Positions 33,270-42,136 of a stretch of 64,000 nt of DNA are shown piece after piece. This DNA comes from Microbacterium sp. SCN 70-27 (GTDB taxonomy: Bacteria > Actinomycetota > Actinomycetes > Actinomycetales > Microbacteriaceae). The notes beneath the pieces are model-generated. The model had not been told where the DNA came from, searched no databases, and was given only the letters and a program-made list of their open reading frames with translations. The position numbers and the translations under genes were made by a program. Position 1 is the first letter of the stretch. Every line of letters starts with the position of its first letter. The stretch is from positions 13,702 to 77,701 of the forward strand of contig MEEK01000010.1 of the NCBI GenBank assembly GCA_001724425.1. Reading direction: 5' to 3'.

Positions 33270-34263
33270 CCGCGAGCGCTTCGACGTCATTCCGATCGGC
33301 ATCACGCGCGATGGGGCGTTCGTCCTCGAGGACGACGATCCCGACAAGTTCTCGCTCGACCCCTCGCACCTCCCGGAGGTCGTCGACAACGGCACGCGCA
33401 TCCTGTGGCCGGATTCGGCACTGTCGCGCGAGCTGAGGGTCGCGGATGCCACGGGCATCCGCTCGCTCGGCGACGTCGATGTCGTGTTCCCGATCCTCCA
33501 CGGCCGCTTCGGCGAGGACGGCACGATCCAGGGCTTCCTGGAGCTCCTAGACCTGCCGTACGTCGGCGCGGGCCTGCTCATGTCGGCGATCGGCATGGAC
33601 AAGCACACGACGAAGCAGGTGCTGAAGGCGGCCGGAGTGCCGGTCGTGCCGTGGGTCTCGGTGACCCGTGCCGGTCTCGCGCACGACCGCGACCTGTGGG
33701 AGCGGCGTATCCGTTCGCTCGGCCTTCCCGCGTTCGTCAAGCCGGCGCGCGCGGGTTCGAGTGTCGGCGTGTCGAAGGTGTCGGATTGGTCCGAGCTCGA
33801 CTCGGCGCTCGAGACGGCGTTCGCGGAAGACGGCACCGTGCTCGTCGAGCAGGCTGTCTCGGGCCGTGAGGTCGAGTGCGGTGTGCTCGAGGGTCGCGAC
33901 GGGGGCGCGCCGCGCGTGAGCGTCGCGGGTGAGATCGTCATCACGGGGCGGGACTTCTACGACTTCGAGGCGAAGTACCTGGATGCCCCGGGAATCGACC
34001 TCGTCTGCCCTGCCGAGCTTCAGCCCGGGGAACTCGCCGAGATGCAGCGGATCGCGGCGCGCGCGTTCGAGGCGGTCGGCGGCGAGGGCCTGTCCCGCGT
34101 CGACTTCTTCTACACGGGCACCGAGTTCTTCGTCAACGAGGTCAACACGATGCCCGGCTTCACGCCGATCTCGATGTTCCCGACGTGCTGGATCGCCTCG
34201 GGCCTCACCTACCCCGACCTGATCAGCGAACTGATCGACCTCGCGATCGAGCGACGCGGCTGA
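33175..34263 (+). CDS. ddl: D-alanine--D-alanine ligase
   Basis: This 362-residue ATP-grasp enzyme makes the D-Ala-D-Ala dipeptide of peptidoglycan. It has 'VLFGGRSSEHSISSATA' at the N-terminus, 'PILHGRFGEDGTIQGFLE' and the C-terminal 'FFVNEVNTMPGFT' Mg2+/ATP motif. ATG at 33175 begins the conserved fold and follows GTGAGAGG; an in-frame start at 33142 adds 11 residues of poor quality. It overlaps gpsA by 95 bp in a different frame. Confidence 0.95.
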   Translation: MDRAVVAVLFGGRSSEHSISSATAGGVLRAIDRERFDVIPIGITRDGAFVLEDDDPDKFSLDPSHLPEVVDNGTRILWPDSALSRELRVADATGIRSLGDVDVVFPILHGRFGEDGTIQGFLELLDLPYVGAGLLMSAIGMDKHTTKQVLKAAGVPVVPWVSVTRAGLAHDRDLWERRIRSLGLPAFVKPARAGSSVGVSKVSDWSELDSALETAFAEDGTVLVEQAVSGREVECGVLEGRDGGAPRVSVAGEIVITGRDFYDFEAKYLDAPGIDLVCPAELQPGELAEMQRIAARAFEAVGGEGLSRVDFFYTGTEFFVNEVNTMPGFTPISMFPTCWIASGLTYPDLISELIDLAIERRG

Positions 34264-34270
34264 GCCCTGC

Positions 34271-34750
34271 TCAGTCCGTCGGGCGCTCCGTGCAGGCCGC
34301 GCCCGTGGCGGGGAGCTGCTGTACGGCGGGGGCGAGATCGCTGAGCGCCTCCGACCCGCTGACCTTGTCGTAGTCGAGGTAGACCTCGACCGACGGCGAG
34401 CGCCCGAACGTCGTGAACCGGTACTTCGGCGCCTCGGAGTCGTCGATGAGCCAGTCCACACCGCCGCGCGAGTCGCAGGGGAGCGTCGAGGGGCCCGCTT
34501 CGGGGAGCCCGCAGGTGAGAAGCACGGTCGTGCCGTCGTCGGCATTGCCCCAGGCGCCCGTCGCCTGCGCGTCGGTCCAACGGCGTTCCTGACCCGCGAC
34601 CTTCTGACCGAGGCGCACCGTGACCGCCGCGCACGCCGGATCGTTCGCCCCGGCGGCGGGCGTCATCGACACCGTCGTCGAGCACCCCGTGAGAAGCCCC
34701 GCGACGCCGAGCACCGCGAGGAGGAGGGCGGCGGAACGCGTACGGGTCAC
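34271..34750 (-). CDS. DUF3515 lipoprotein
   Basis: This 159-residue protein has a signal peptide with lipobox 'LLTGCS' (Cys about residue 23), so it is a membrane-anchored exported lipoprotein. The remainder, with 'VRLGQKVAGQERRWTDAQ' and a few cysteines likely to pair outside, matches the actinobacterial DUF3515 family, which sits between ddl and thiL in many genomes. Function unknown. GTG start has TAGCCT 6 nt upstream. Confidence 0.85.
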   Translation of the reverse strand: MTRTRSAALLLAVLGVAGLLTGCSTTVSMTPAAGANDPACAAVTVRLGQKVAGQERRWTDAQATGAWGNADDGTTVLLTCGLPEAGPSTLPCDSRGGVDWLIDDSEAPKYRFTTFGRSPSVEVYLDYDKVSGSEALSDLAPAVQQLPATGAACTERPTD

Positions 34751-34772
34751 ACGTCCAGGCTACCGTGGAGGG
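34751..34772. promoter_or_regulatory. Overlapping divergent -10 elements of DUF3515 and thiL
   Basis: Only 22 bp separate the two divergent start codons. TAGCCT on the minus strand (34757-34762) and TACCGT on the plus strand (34761-34766) each lie 6 nt before their start codons and share two bases. Both genes would be leaderless, and their promoters cannot be occupied at the same time. Confidence 0.5.
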
Positions 34773-35750
34773 ATGCACGCGGCAGACGAGACGACGGTCG
34801 GCGAGCTCGGTGAGCGGGCGCTCCTGCGTCGCGTCTTCGACGCCCTGAGCGGATCCTCCGCGGCGCTCGTCGGCCCGGGGGACGACGCCGCGGTCCTCGC
34901 TGTTCCCGGCGGGCGCGCCGTCGTGTCGACCGACACCCTCGTGCACGGTCCCGACTTCCGCCTGGCCTGGTCGAGCGGGTTCGACCTCGGCTGGAAGGCG
35001 GCGGCGGTCAACCTCGCCGACATCGCCGCGATGGGCGCGCGCCCGACGGCGCTGTTCGTCGCGCTCGCCCTGCCGGATGCCACGAGCGTGCACTTCGTCG
35101 AAGAGCTCGCGCGTGGGCTCCGCACCGCGTGCGAGGAGCTCGCCCCGGGCTGCGCCGTCGAAGGCGGCGACCTCACGGCATCCGACACCCTCACGATCGC
35201 CGTGACGGCGTTCGGCGTGCTCGACGGCACGGAGCCCGTGCTGCGCTCAGGCGCCCGGCCGGGCGACACGGTGGCACTCGCCGGGGAGGTCGGGCCCGCG
35301 GCCCGCGGGATCACGCTGCTGTTCGATCGCTTCCGCGACGGCGCCGGCACGCCGGTCCCGGTGGACGATGCAATCCTGACCGCCGCGGAGCGCCGCGACC
35401 TCACGGCTCAGCTGCGCCCCCGGCCGCCGGTAAGCCTCGGCGTCGTCGCGGCGCGCGGCGGCGCGACGGCGCTCATGGACGTGTCGGACGGCCTGCTGCT
35501 GGATGCCACGCGGCTCGCGGATGCCTCGGGCGTCACCGTCGATCTCGACGCCGTCGCCGACGACGCGGCTCTCCGCGGCGGTGAGGATCACGCGCTCCTG
35601 GCCTGCTTCTCCGGACCGCTGCCCGAGGGGTACCGCGCCGTGGGTCGCATCGTGGCACGGGGGGACGCGGCTGTGACGGTCGGTGGAGAGGCCGTGACCG
35701 GTCACCTCGGGTGGGACCCCCACCACGATTGGGACGCCGGGCTCGGCTGA
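34773..35750 (+). CDS. thiL: Thiamine-monophosphate kinase
   Basis: The 325-residue enzyme phosphorylates thiamine monophosphate to the diphosphate cofactor. It belongs to the AIR-synthase-related fold with 'GPGDDAAVL', 'STDTLVHGPDF', 'NLADIAAMGARP' and 'MDVSDGLLLDATRLA'. ATG at 34773 is preceded by TACCGT at 6 nt and no Shine-Dalgarno sequence. There is no room for a TPP riboswitch upstream. Confidence 0.95.
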   Translation: MHAADETTVGELGERALLRRVFDALSGSSAALVGPGDDAAVLAVPGGRAVVSTDTLVHGPDFRLAWSSGFDLGWKAAAVNLADIAAMGARPTALFVALALPDATSVHFVEELARGLRTACEELAPGCAVEGGDLTASDTLTIAVTAFGVLDGTEPVLRSGARPGDTVALAGEVGPAARGITLLFDRFRDGAGTPVPVDDAILTAAERRDLTAQLRPRPPVSLGVVAARGGATALMDVSDGLLLDATRLADASGVTVDLDAVADDAALRGGEDHALLACFSGPLPEGYRAVGRIVARGDAAVTVGGEAVTGHLGWDPHHDWDAGLG

Positions 35751-35751
35751 G

Positions 35752-36315
35752 TCACTCCGCGATCGGCGTGAGCCACCACAGGGTCGTGTCGCCGTACTTC
35801 TTGGCGCGGTCGAGCACGAGGCCCGTGGGTAGTCGAGGTTCGCCCGAGCGTGTCGCACGCTCGACGACGACGACGGCCTCCTCGTGCAGGCGGGGTGTCA
35901 ACAGGGCGAGCGTCTCTGTGAGCGACGTCTCGTCGAGGTCGTACGGTGGGTCGACGAACACGAGGTCGAACGCCGTCGTGGCGCTGCGCAGATAGGCATC
36001 CACCGCGGCGCGGTGCACGCGCACGACCGCGCCCGGAACCGCCCGCGCGACCGTGCGGGCATTGCGTTCGGTCACCGACGCGGCGCGTGGCGACTTCTCG
36101 ACGAGGTCGGCCGACGCCGCCCCGCGACTGAGGGCTTCGAGCCCGAGCGCACCCGACCCGGCATACAGGTCGAGCACGGCGGCGCCGTGGAGTCGATCGG
36201 CGGACTCCAGCGCACCGAACAGGGACTCGCGCACCCGGTCGCTCGTCGGGCGGGTACCGGCATCCGGCACCGCGAGGGCGAGGGATCCGGCGGCCCCGGC
36301 GATGATGCGCGTCAC
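35752..36315 (-). CDS. rsmD: 16S rRNA (guanine966-N2)-methyltransferase
   Basis: This 187-residue class I methyltransferase has the RsmD N-terminal 'RIIAGAAGSLAL', 'TRPTSDRVRESLFGAL', motif I 'VLDLYAGSGALGLEALSRG' and the N6/N2 catalytic 'FVDPPYD'. It modifies G966 of 16S rRNA during 30S assembly. GTG start has TAGGGT 6 nt upstream. It converges on thiL with a 1-bp gap. In many bacteria rsmD lies next to coaD, which is nearby here. Confidence 0.94.
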   Translation of the reverse strand: MTRIIAGAAGSLALAVPDAGTRPTSDRVRESLFGALESADRLHGAAVLDLYAGSGALGLEALSRGAASADLVEKSPRAASVTERNARTVARAVPGAVVRVHRAAVDAYLRSATTAFDLVFVDPPYDLDETSLTETLALLTPRLHEEAVVVVERATRSGEPRLPTGLVLDRAKKYGDTTLWWLTPIAE

Positions 36316-36341
36316 GGAGCCACCCTACCGAGGTGCGCGAG

Positions 36342-36920
36342 TCAGGCCGCCGGCTGCCGCTCGTTCTGCAGGCGCGGCTCGGTGCGTCGCTCCGGCCGCA
36401 ATCCTGCCTTGTCGGCGTAGAAGGCGCGGATCCGGTCCATGTCGGCGCCCACGTCTCCCGTGAGTTCGATCGTCGGACCGAGGCCCGTCGTCATCGTCGT
36501 GCGGTCGACGTAGCCGAGCGTGACGGGCATCCCGGTCTCGCGGGCGATGCGGTAGAAGCCGCTCTTCCAGTACGCGTTCCCGCCGCGCGTGCCGTCGGGC
36601 GTGACGACGAGGCCGAACACCTCGCCCGCCCGGACGCGCTCGACGACCTCGCCGACGACGCGGCTCGCGTCGTCGCGCTGCACGGGGATGCCGCCGAGCG
36701 CGCGCATGACAGGTCCCCGCCAGCCGGCGAACAGGCTCGCCTTGCCGAGCCAGCGCACGGGGATGCCGAGTCGCCAGGCGATCGCCAGCATGAGGACGAA
36801 GTCCCAGTTCGAGGTGTGCGGTGCGCCGATGAGGACCGTCGGGCGTGTGGGCGCCGGCTCGGTGCGCAGTTTCCATCGACTGAACGTCCAGAACGTGCGG
36901 GCGACGAGGCGACGGATCAT
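36342..36920 (-). CDS. PlsC-like acyltransferase
   Basis: This ~192-residue protein resembles the lysophospholipid acyltransferase fold: 'IGAPHTSNWDFVL' is the H-x4-D motif, 'RWLGKASLF' follows, and 'VTPDGTRGG' replaces the usual EGTR. It may acylate a lipid or, as in some relatives, another small molecule. Two ATGs lie side by side; the second (36920) has TAGCCT exactly 6 nt upstream, matching the leaderless spacing seen elsewhere, so I prefer it. It is divergent from recG. Confidence 0.8.
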   Translation of the reverse strand: MIRRLVARTFWTFSRWKLRTEPAPTRPTVLIGAPHTSNWDFVLMLAIAWRLGIPVRWLGKASLFAGWRGPVMRALGGIPVQRDDASRVVGEVVERVRAGEVFGLVVTPDGTRGGNAYWKSGFYRIARETGMPVTLGYVDRTTMTTGLGPTIELTGDVGADMDRIRAFYADKAGLRPERRTEPRLQNERQPAA

Positions 36921-36988
36921 CATCGCAGGCTACGCGGGCGCATATGCCGTGCGGGGCGTACGTCCCCACCCCTGCCTAGACTCGACGC

Positions 36989-39151
36989 ATGTCCACCGTC
37001 ACGCTCGACACGAGCCTCGCCGAGGTCGTCGGGGCGCAGACGGCGGCGAAGTTCCAGCGCGCGTTCGGCATGGAGACCGTCGGAGACCTGCTGAACCATT
37101 ACCCGCGGCGGTACGCCCGCCGGGGCGAGCTGACCCCCATCGCGTCGCTGCCGCTCGGCGAGCAGGTCACGATCGTCGCGGAGGTCCGCTCCGTCTCGGT
37201 GCGCTCGATGAAGCAGCGCAACGGCTCGATCGTCGAAGCGGTCATCAGCGACGGCGAGGGCGCGCTCACCCTCACATTCTTCAACCAGAAGTGGCGCGCC
37301 GACCAGTTGCAGGTCGGACGGCAGGGCATCTTCTCCGGCAAGGTCGGTCAGTTCAAGGGCCATCAGCAGCTGGCGCACCCCGAGTACGCGCTGTTCGAGG
37401 ACGAGGATGCCGCGAGGCTCAACGCCCAGGTCCACCAGAACACGCCGATCCCGATCTACCCCGCGACCAGCACCGTGGCGAGCTGGCAGGTGCAGAAGGC
37501 CGTCGAGGAGGTGCTCGGCACGCTCGGCCCCGTGCCGGACCCGCTGCCGGACGCCTTCCGGGCCTCCGAAGGGCTTCTCGACGCGGACACCGCACTGCGG
37601 GGCATCCACGCGCCGCGGGACCCGTCCGAGGTCGAGCCGGCACGCAGGACGCTGCGCATGCATGAGGCGTTCGTCCTGCAGACGGCGCTCCTGCAGCAGC
37701 GGCAGTTCGTCCGGGCGTTGTCGGCGACGGCGCGCCCCGCCGGCGCTCTCCTCGAACGGTTCGACGAAGGCCTGCCGTTCGAGCGGACGGACGACCAGCG
37801 CGTGGTCGGCGACATCATCGCGCACGACCTCGAGGGCGCCTGGCCCATGAACCGGCTCGTGCAGGGCGAGGTCGGCTCGGGCAAGACCCTCGTCGCCCTG
37901 CGTGCGATGCTGCAGGTCGCGCAGTCCGGCGGCCAGTCTGCTCTGATCGCGCCGACCGAAGTGCTCGCCGCGCAGCACGTGCGCTCGATTGCGCGACTGC
38001 TCGGCCCGGAGCTCGCCCCCGAGCTCATGCCGACGCTCCTCACGGGCCAGCTCCCCGCCGCGGAGCGCCGCAAAGCCGCCCTGCGCGCGGCATCCGGGCA
38101 GGCGCGCATCGTCGTCGGCACGCACGCGCTCCTGAGCGCGTCGACGACCTTCGCCGACCTCGGTCTCGTCGTCGTCGACGAGCAGCACCGGTTCGGAGTC
38201 GAGCAGCGTGAGACGCTCCGGGCGAAGGGCACCGCGCCGCACGTGCTGGTGCTCACGGCGACGCCCATCCCGCGCACCGTGGCGATGACGGTCTTCGGCG
38301 ATCTCGACGTCTCGACGATCCGGTCGCTTCCGCCCGGCCGCGCCGGGATCGCGACGCACGTGGCACCTCTCGCGGAGAAGCCGGCCTGGTTCACGCGGGT
38401 TTGGGAGCGCGTCGCGGAAGAGGTGGCGCTCGGGCGACAGGTGTTCGTCGTGTGCGCCGCGATCGACGCCGAGGCGGGCGCGAAGGCCCAGGAGGCGCCG
38501 ACCGACGCGCCCGTCTTGGAGGGAGAACAACCACGCACGCGCTGGGGCGTCGTGCAGGTGCGGGAGTTGCTCGCCACCCTTCCCGCGTTCGATGCAATCA
38601 GGGTCGAGACCCTCCATGGCAAGATGCCGGGGGAGCAGAAGGATGCCGTCATGCAGGCCTTCGCGCGCGGGGAGATCGACGTCCTCGTCGCGACGACCGT
38701 CGTCGAGGTCGGTGTCGATGTGCCGAACGCCTCGACGATGGTGATCCTCGAGGCCGACCGGTTCGGCGTCTCGCAGCTGCACCAGCTGCGAGGACGCGTC
38801 GGTCGCGGAGCGTTGCCGGGGCTCTGCCTGCTCGTCACGGAGGCGCCCGCGGGAACGCCCGCGCGTTCGCGCGTCGAGGCCGTCGCGGCGACGACGGACG
38901 GCTTCGCCCTCGCCGAGGTCGATCTCGAACTGCGCGGCGAGGGAGACGTCCTGGGCGATGCGCAATCGGGTGCGCGCTCGTCGCTGCGACTGCTGCGCGT
39001 CGTCGCCGACGCCGACCTGATCGCGACCGCGCGGGCTGCCGCCGAGCGGCTTCTCGCCGAGGATCCGGCCCTCCTCAGCCATCCAGGCGTCGCCGACGCG
39101 TTGCGTCGCCGGCTCGGTCAGGAGGAGCGCGCGGCCCTCGCGAAGAACTGA
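36989..39151 (+). CDS. recG: ATP-dependent DNA helicase RecG
   Basis: The 720-residue helicase remodels stalled replication forks and branched DNA. It has an N-terminal wedge/OB domain (~55-150), Walker A 'GEVGSGKTLVAL' (about residues 292-303), 'VVDEQHRFGVEQR' (DExH box), 'LTATPIPRT' and C-terminal motif VI 'QLRGRVGRG'. Length is usual. TAGACT lies 6 nt before the ATG, with no Shine-Dalgarno sequence. Confidence 0.96.
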   Translation: MSTVTLDTSLAEVVGAQTAAKFQRAFGMETVGDLLNHYPRRYARRGELTPIASLPLGEQVTIVAEVRSVSVRSMKQRNGSIVEAVISDGEGALTLTFFNQKWRADQLQVGRQGIFSGKVGQFKGHQQLAHPEYALFEDEDAARLNAQVHQNTPIPIYPATSTVASWQVQKAVEEVLGTLGPVPDPLPDAFRASEGLLDADTALRGIHAPRDPSEVEPARRTLRMHEAFVLQTALLQQRQFVRALSATARPAGALLERFDEGLPFERTDDQRVVGDIIAHDLEGAWPMNRLVQGEVGSGKTLVALRAMLQVAQSGGQSALIAPTEVLAAQHVRSIARLLGPELAPELMPTLLTGQLPAAERRKAALRAASGQARIVVGTHALLSASTTFADLGLVVVDEQHRFGVEQRETLRAKGTAPHVLVLTATPIPRTVAMTVFGDLDVSTIRSLPPGRAGIATHVAPLAEKPAWFTRVWERVAEEVALGRQVFVVCAAIDAEAGAKAQEAPTDAPVLEGEQPRTRWGVVQVRELLATLPAFDAIRVETLHGKMPGEQKDAVMQAFARGEIDVLVATTVVEVGVDVPNASTMVILEADRFGVSQLHQLRGRVGRGALPGLCLLVTEAPAGTPARSRVEAVAATTDGFALAEVDLELRGEGDVLGDAQSGARSSLRLLRVVADADLIATARAAAERLLAEDPALLSHPGVADALRRRLGQEERAALAKN

Positions 39152-39201
39152 CGTGACGCCGCGATACGGAGCCACAGGTCGCCCCGATTAGGCTGGGTGC
39201 C

Positions 39202-39699
39202 ATGAACAACCGCATCGCGGTGGTGCCGGGCTCTTTCGACCCGCCGACCCTCGGTCATCTCGACGTCATCCGGCGTGCCGCGGGGCTCTACGACGAGCTC
39301 CACGTCCTCGTCGTCCACAATCCGGGCAAAGAGGCCATGCTGCCGATCGCGCAGCGACTGAGCCTGCTCGAGCAGTCGATCGCCGAGCAGGAGATCGCCG
39401 GCAACGTCGTCGTCGCCTCTTGGAGCATGGGCCTTCTCGTCGACTATGCGCAGGATGTGGATGCCGGGGTGCTCGTCAAGGGCATCCGTTCGCAGGTGGA
39501 CGTCGCCTACGAGACGCCGATGGCGATCGTGAACCGTCACCTCGCGGAGATCGAGACCGTCTTCCTGCTGCCAGACCCGTCGCACGCGCTCGTGTCGAGC
39601 TCCCTCGTCCGTCAGGTCGCGGCGCTCGGGGGAGACGTGTCGCCGTTCGTCCCCGGTCCCGTCGCGCGGTTCCTCGACACGGGCGCCCGTTCCGTCTGA
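39202..39699 (+). CDS. coaD: Phosphopantetheine adenylyltransferase
   Basis: This 165-residue enzyme transfers AMP to 4'-phosphopantetheine in CoA synthesis. It has the nucleotidyltransferase motif '[15 protein letters not shown]' and the C-terminal '[17 protein letters not shown]'. Length is usual for CoaD. TAGGCT lies 7 nt before the ATG. DUF177 and rpmF follow downstream. Confidence 0.96.
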   Translation: MNNRIAVVPGSFDPPTLGHLDVIRRAAGLYDELHVLVVHNPGKEAMLPIAQRLSLLEQSIAEQEIAGNVVVASWSMGLLVDYAQDVDAGVLVKGIRSQVDVAYETPMAIVNRHLAEIETVFLLPDPSHALVSSSLVRQVAALGGDVSPFVPGPVARFLDTGARSV

Positions 39700-39736
39700 C
39701 CGCCGCACCCGGCACCACCCCCGATACCATGGACGG

Positions 39737-40300
39737 GTGGTCAGAAAGCATGTGAGCGGTCCGTTCGTCTTCGCCGTGCGCGACATCGCGCACCGCGCCG
39801 GTGAGATGCGCGAGTTCGACATCGAGGTGCCCGCCCCCGAGAAGTGGGGCGAGGGTCTCGTCTCCGTCGGGAAGGGCGAACCGGTCGACCTCGAGGTGCG
39901 TCTGGAGGCGGTGCACGAGGGCATCCTTGTCACCGCGGACGTGCAGACGAGGTACACGGGCGTGTGCGGACGATGCCTCACCGACATCGCCGAGCCGCTC
40001 GAAGTCGAGTTTCAGGAGCTCTTCGGGTATTCTGTGGGGGAAGCGATCGACTTCGAGGTTCAAGACGACCACGTGGATCTTGAAACTCTGGTCAGGGATT
40101 CGATCGTCCTGTCGCTTCCATTCCAGCCGGTATGTCAGCCGGATTGCCCCGGCCTTGATCCGGTCACGGGCGAGAAGCTGACAGCAGGTGCCGTGCCGGA
40201 AACCCCGATCGACGAGCGTTGGGCTGCGCTGAAAGCCCTCACCCCAGACCAAGACGACGTGGCCGCGCGCCCCGACGTCTCCCGAACAGAGAAGAGCTGA
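39737..40300 (+). CDS. DUF177 (YceD-like) protein
   Basis: This 187-residue protein of the DUF177 family precedes rpmF, as it does in most bacteria. It carries two cysteine pairs, 'CGRCLTDIAEPL' and 'CQPDCPGLD', that could bind a metal. YceD-type proteins are linked to 23S rRNA accumulation or ribosome assembly. GTG start has TACCAT 6 nt upstream. rpmF begins 2 bp downstream. Confidence 0.9.
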   Translation: MVRKHVSGPFVFAVRDIAHRAGEMREFDIEVPAPEKWGEGLVSVGKGEPVDLEVRLEAVHEGILVTADVQTRYTGVCGRCLTDIAEPLEVEFQELFGYSVGEAIDFEVQDDHVDLETLVRDSIVLSLPFQPVCQPDCPGLDPVTGEKLTAGAVPETPIDERWAALKALTPDQDDVAARPDVSRTEKS

Positions 40301-40302
40301 TC

Positions 40303-40512
40303 ATGGCAGGTAACCCCCCGAAGCGGAAGGTCTCCCGTTCCAACACGCGCTCGCGTCGTGCGCAGTGGAAGGCGGAGGCTCCCGCCCTCGTCAAGACGGT
40401 CGAGAACGGCAAGGTCGTCTACAGCCGCCCGCACCAGGCGAAGGTCGTCACCGACTCGCAGGGCACCGAGCTGTTCCTCGAGTACAAGGGCCGCAAGGTC
40501 GCAGACATCTGA
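40303..40512 (+). CDS. rpmF: 50S ribosomal protein L32
   Basis: This 69-residue basic protein starts 'MAGNPPKRKVSRSNTRSRRA', the typical L32 N-terminus. It has no zinc-binding cysteines, so it is the zinc-independent form. ATG at 40303 follows AGAAGAG. It is placed between DUF177 and rnc, as is common. Confidence 0.96.
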   Translation: MAGNPPKRKVSRSNTRSRRAQWKAEAPALVKTVENGKVVYSRPHQAKVVTDSQGTELFLEYKGRKVADI

Positions 40513-40525
40513 TCGTCGCGCCCTG

Positions 40526-41215
40526 ATGGACGCGATGACTGAGCACACGGTGCTCACCGACAAGCTCGGGGTCGACATCGACCCCGAGCTTCTGTCGCTT
40601 GCGCTCACGCACCGCTCGTACGCGTACGAGCACGGCGGCGTGCCGCACAACGAGCGCCTGGAGTTCCTCGGCGACTCGATTCTCGGCCAGGCCGTGACGG
40701 TGCATCTGTTCCGTGAACACCCCGACCTCGACGAAGGGTCCCTCGCGAAGCGGCGGGCGAGCGTCGTGTCGACCGTCGCGCTCGCGGAGGTCGCGCGCGG
40801 CATCGGGCTCGGAGCCCACATCCGGCTCGGCCGCGGGGAGGATCAGACCGGCGGTCGCGACAAGGACTCGATCCTCGCCGACACGATGGAGGCGATCCTC
40901 GGCGCCGCTTTCCTCTCCGCCGGCCCCGAGGCATCCACCGCGCTCGTGCTGCGACTGGTCGCGCCTCTCATGGCCGACCCCGAGCGCTACGGGGCCGCGA
41001 TGGACCCGAAGACGAGTCTGCAGGAGCTCGCGGCGCGCGCGGCGCTCGCGCCGCCCGTCTACGCCGTGACGTCGGAAGGCCCGGACCATCATCGCGTCTT
41101 CACGGCCGCCGTCACCGTCGGCGAGGTGACGCGAACGGGCGTCGGCTCCAGCAAGAAGCAGGCCGAGATGGCGGGCGCGCTGGCCGTCTGGCACGCGCTC
41201 AGCGACCGTGCCTGA
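40526..41215 (+). CDS. rnc: Ribonuclease III
   Basis: This 229-residue endonuclease cuts double-stranded RNA in rRNA precursors and mRNAs. It has the family signature 'NERLEFLGDSILG' and 'DTMEAILGAAF' with the acidic catalytic residues, and a C-terminal double-stranded-RNA-binding domain (~155-229, ending 'KKQAEMAGALAVWHAL'). An ATG three codons later (40535) is possible. It overlaps mutM by 8 bp. Confidence 0.96.
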   Translation: MDAMTEHTVLTDKLGVDIDPELLSLALTHRSYAYEHGGVPHNERLEFLGDSILGQAVTVHLFREHPDLDEGSLAKRRASVVSTVALAEVARGIGLGAHIRLGRGEDQTGGRDKDSILADTMEAILGAAFLSAGPEASTALVLRLVAPLMADPERYGAAMDPKTSLQELAARAALAPPVYAVTSEGPDHHRVFTAAVTVGEVTRTGVGSSKKQAEMAGALAVWHALSDRA

Positions 41216-42134
41216 ACTCCCCGAGGTCGAGGTCGTCCGCGCGGGCCTCGCGCCGGCGCTCGTCGGCGCGCGCATCGAGGCCGTGACGGTGCTCGATCCC
41301 CGGGCGCTCACCCGGCACGCGGGGGATGCCGCGTCCTTCGAGCGCGCCCTGAATGGCCGGACCCTGTCGGCGGCCGCGCGGCGCGGCAAGTTCCTGTGGC
41401 TGCCGCTCGAGCCCGCGGCGGGGGCGGTCGGAGAGTCGTCCGAGGCGATCGTGGGTCACCTCGGGATGAGCGGGCAGATGCTGCTGCGTCCAAGTGGTGC
41501 CGAGCCCGAGCGGCACGAGCGCATACGCCTGGATATCGTGCACCCCGCGCACGGCGACCTCGCCGTCGTCTTCTCCGATCAGCGCACGTTCGGATCGCTC
41601 GCCGTGGACCAGCTCGTCCCGACTGCCGACGGCGCCGCCGGGGGATGGGGGACGGATGCCCCGCAGGTCCCCTCGCAAGTCGCACACATCGCGCGCGACC
41701 CGCTCGATCCCGCGTTCTCGGACGGCCGCTTCGCGGCATCCGTTCGCGCGAAGCGTTCCGCCGTGAAACGGATACTCCTCGATCAGACGGTCGTGAGCGG
41801 GGTCGGCAACATCTACGCCGACGAGTCGCTGTGGGCCGCGCGCATCCACCCCGAAACACCCGGGTCGTCGCTGTCCGCACGGGCGGTGAACCGGCTCCTC
41901 GTCGAGACCCGTGCCGTGATGGAGCGAGCGCTGGCCGAGGGCGGGACGAGTTTCGACAGTCAGTACGTCAACGTCAACGGACAGGCGGGCTACTTCGCGC
42001 ACTCCCTGAACGCGTATGGGCGCGATGGCGAGTCATGCCCGCGGTGCGGCACGAACCTCGTCCGCGAGAGCTTCATGAACCGTGGGTCGCACTACTGCCC
42101 GAAGTGCCAGCGGAAGTGCCAGCGAATGCGCTGA
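41208..42134 (+). CDS. mutM: Formamidopyrimidine-DNA glycosylase
   Basis: This 308-residue base-excision enzyme removes 8-oxoguanine and formamidopyrimidines and nicks the strand. The N-terminus 'PELPEVEVVRAGL' gives the catalytic Pro and Glu. The C-terminal zinc finger is 'CPRCGTNLVRESFMNRGSHY' with 'CPKCQ' after it. GTG start overlaps the rnc end. It is a little longer than the E. coli enzyme because of an insert around residues 135-150. Confidence 0.95.
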   Translation: MPELPEVEVVRAGLAPALVGARIEAVTVLDPRALTRHAGDAASFERALNGRTLSAAARRGKFLWLPLEPAAGAVGESSEAIVGHLGMSGQMLLRPSGAEPERHERIRLDIVHPAHGDLAVVFSDQRTFGSLAVDQLVPTADGAAGGWGTDAPQVPSQVAHIARDPLDPAFSDGRFAASVRAKRSAVKRILLDQTVVSGVGNIYADESLWAARIHPETPGSSLSARAVNRLLVETRAVMERALAEGGTSFDSQYVNVNGQAGYFAHSLNAYGRDGESCPRCGTNLVRESFMNRGSHYCPKCQRKCQRMR

Positions 42135-42136
42135 GG

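Noticed and set aside
34751..34772. A TPP riboswitch before thiL
   Set aside because: Only 22 bp separate thiL from the divergent gene, so no aptamer can fit.
40219..40302. A longer L32 starting at 40219
   Set aside because: The added part overlaps the DUF177 coding region in another frame, and L32 starts cleanly at MAGNPPKRK.
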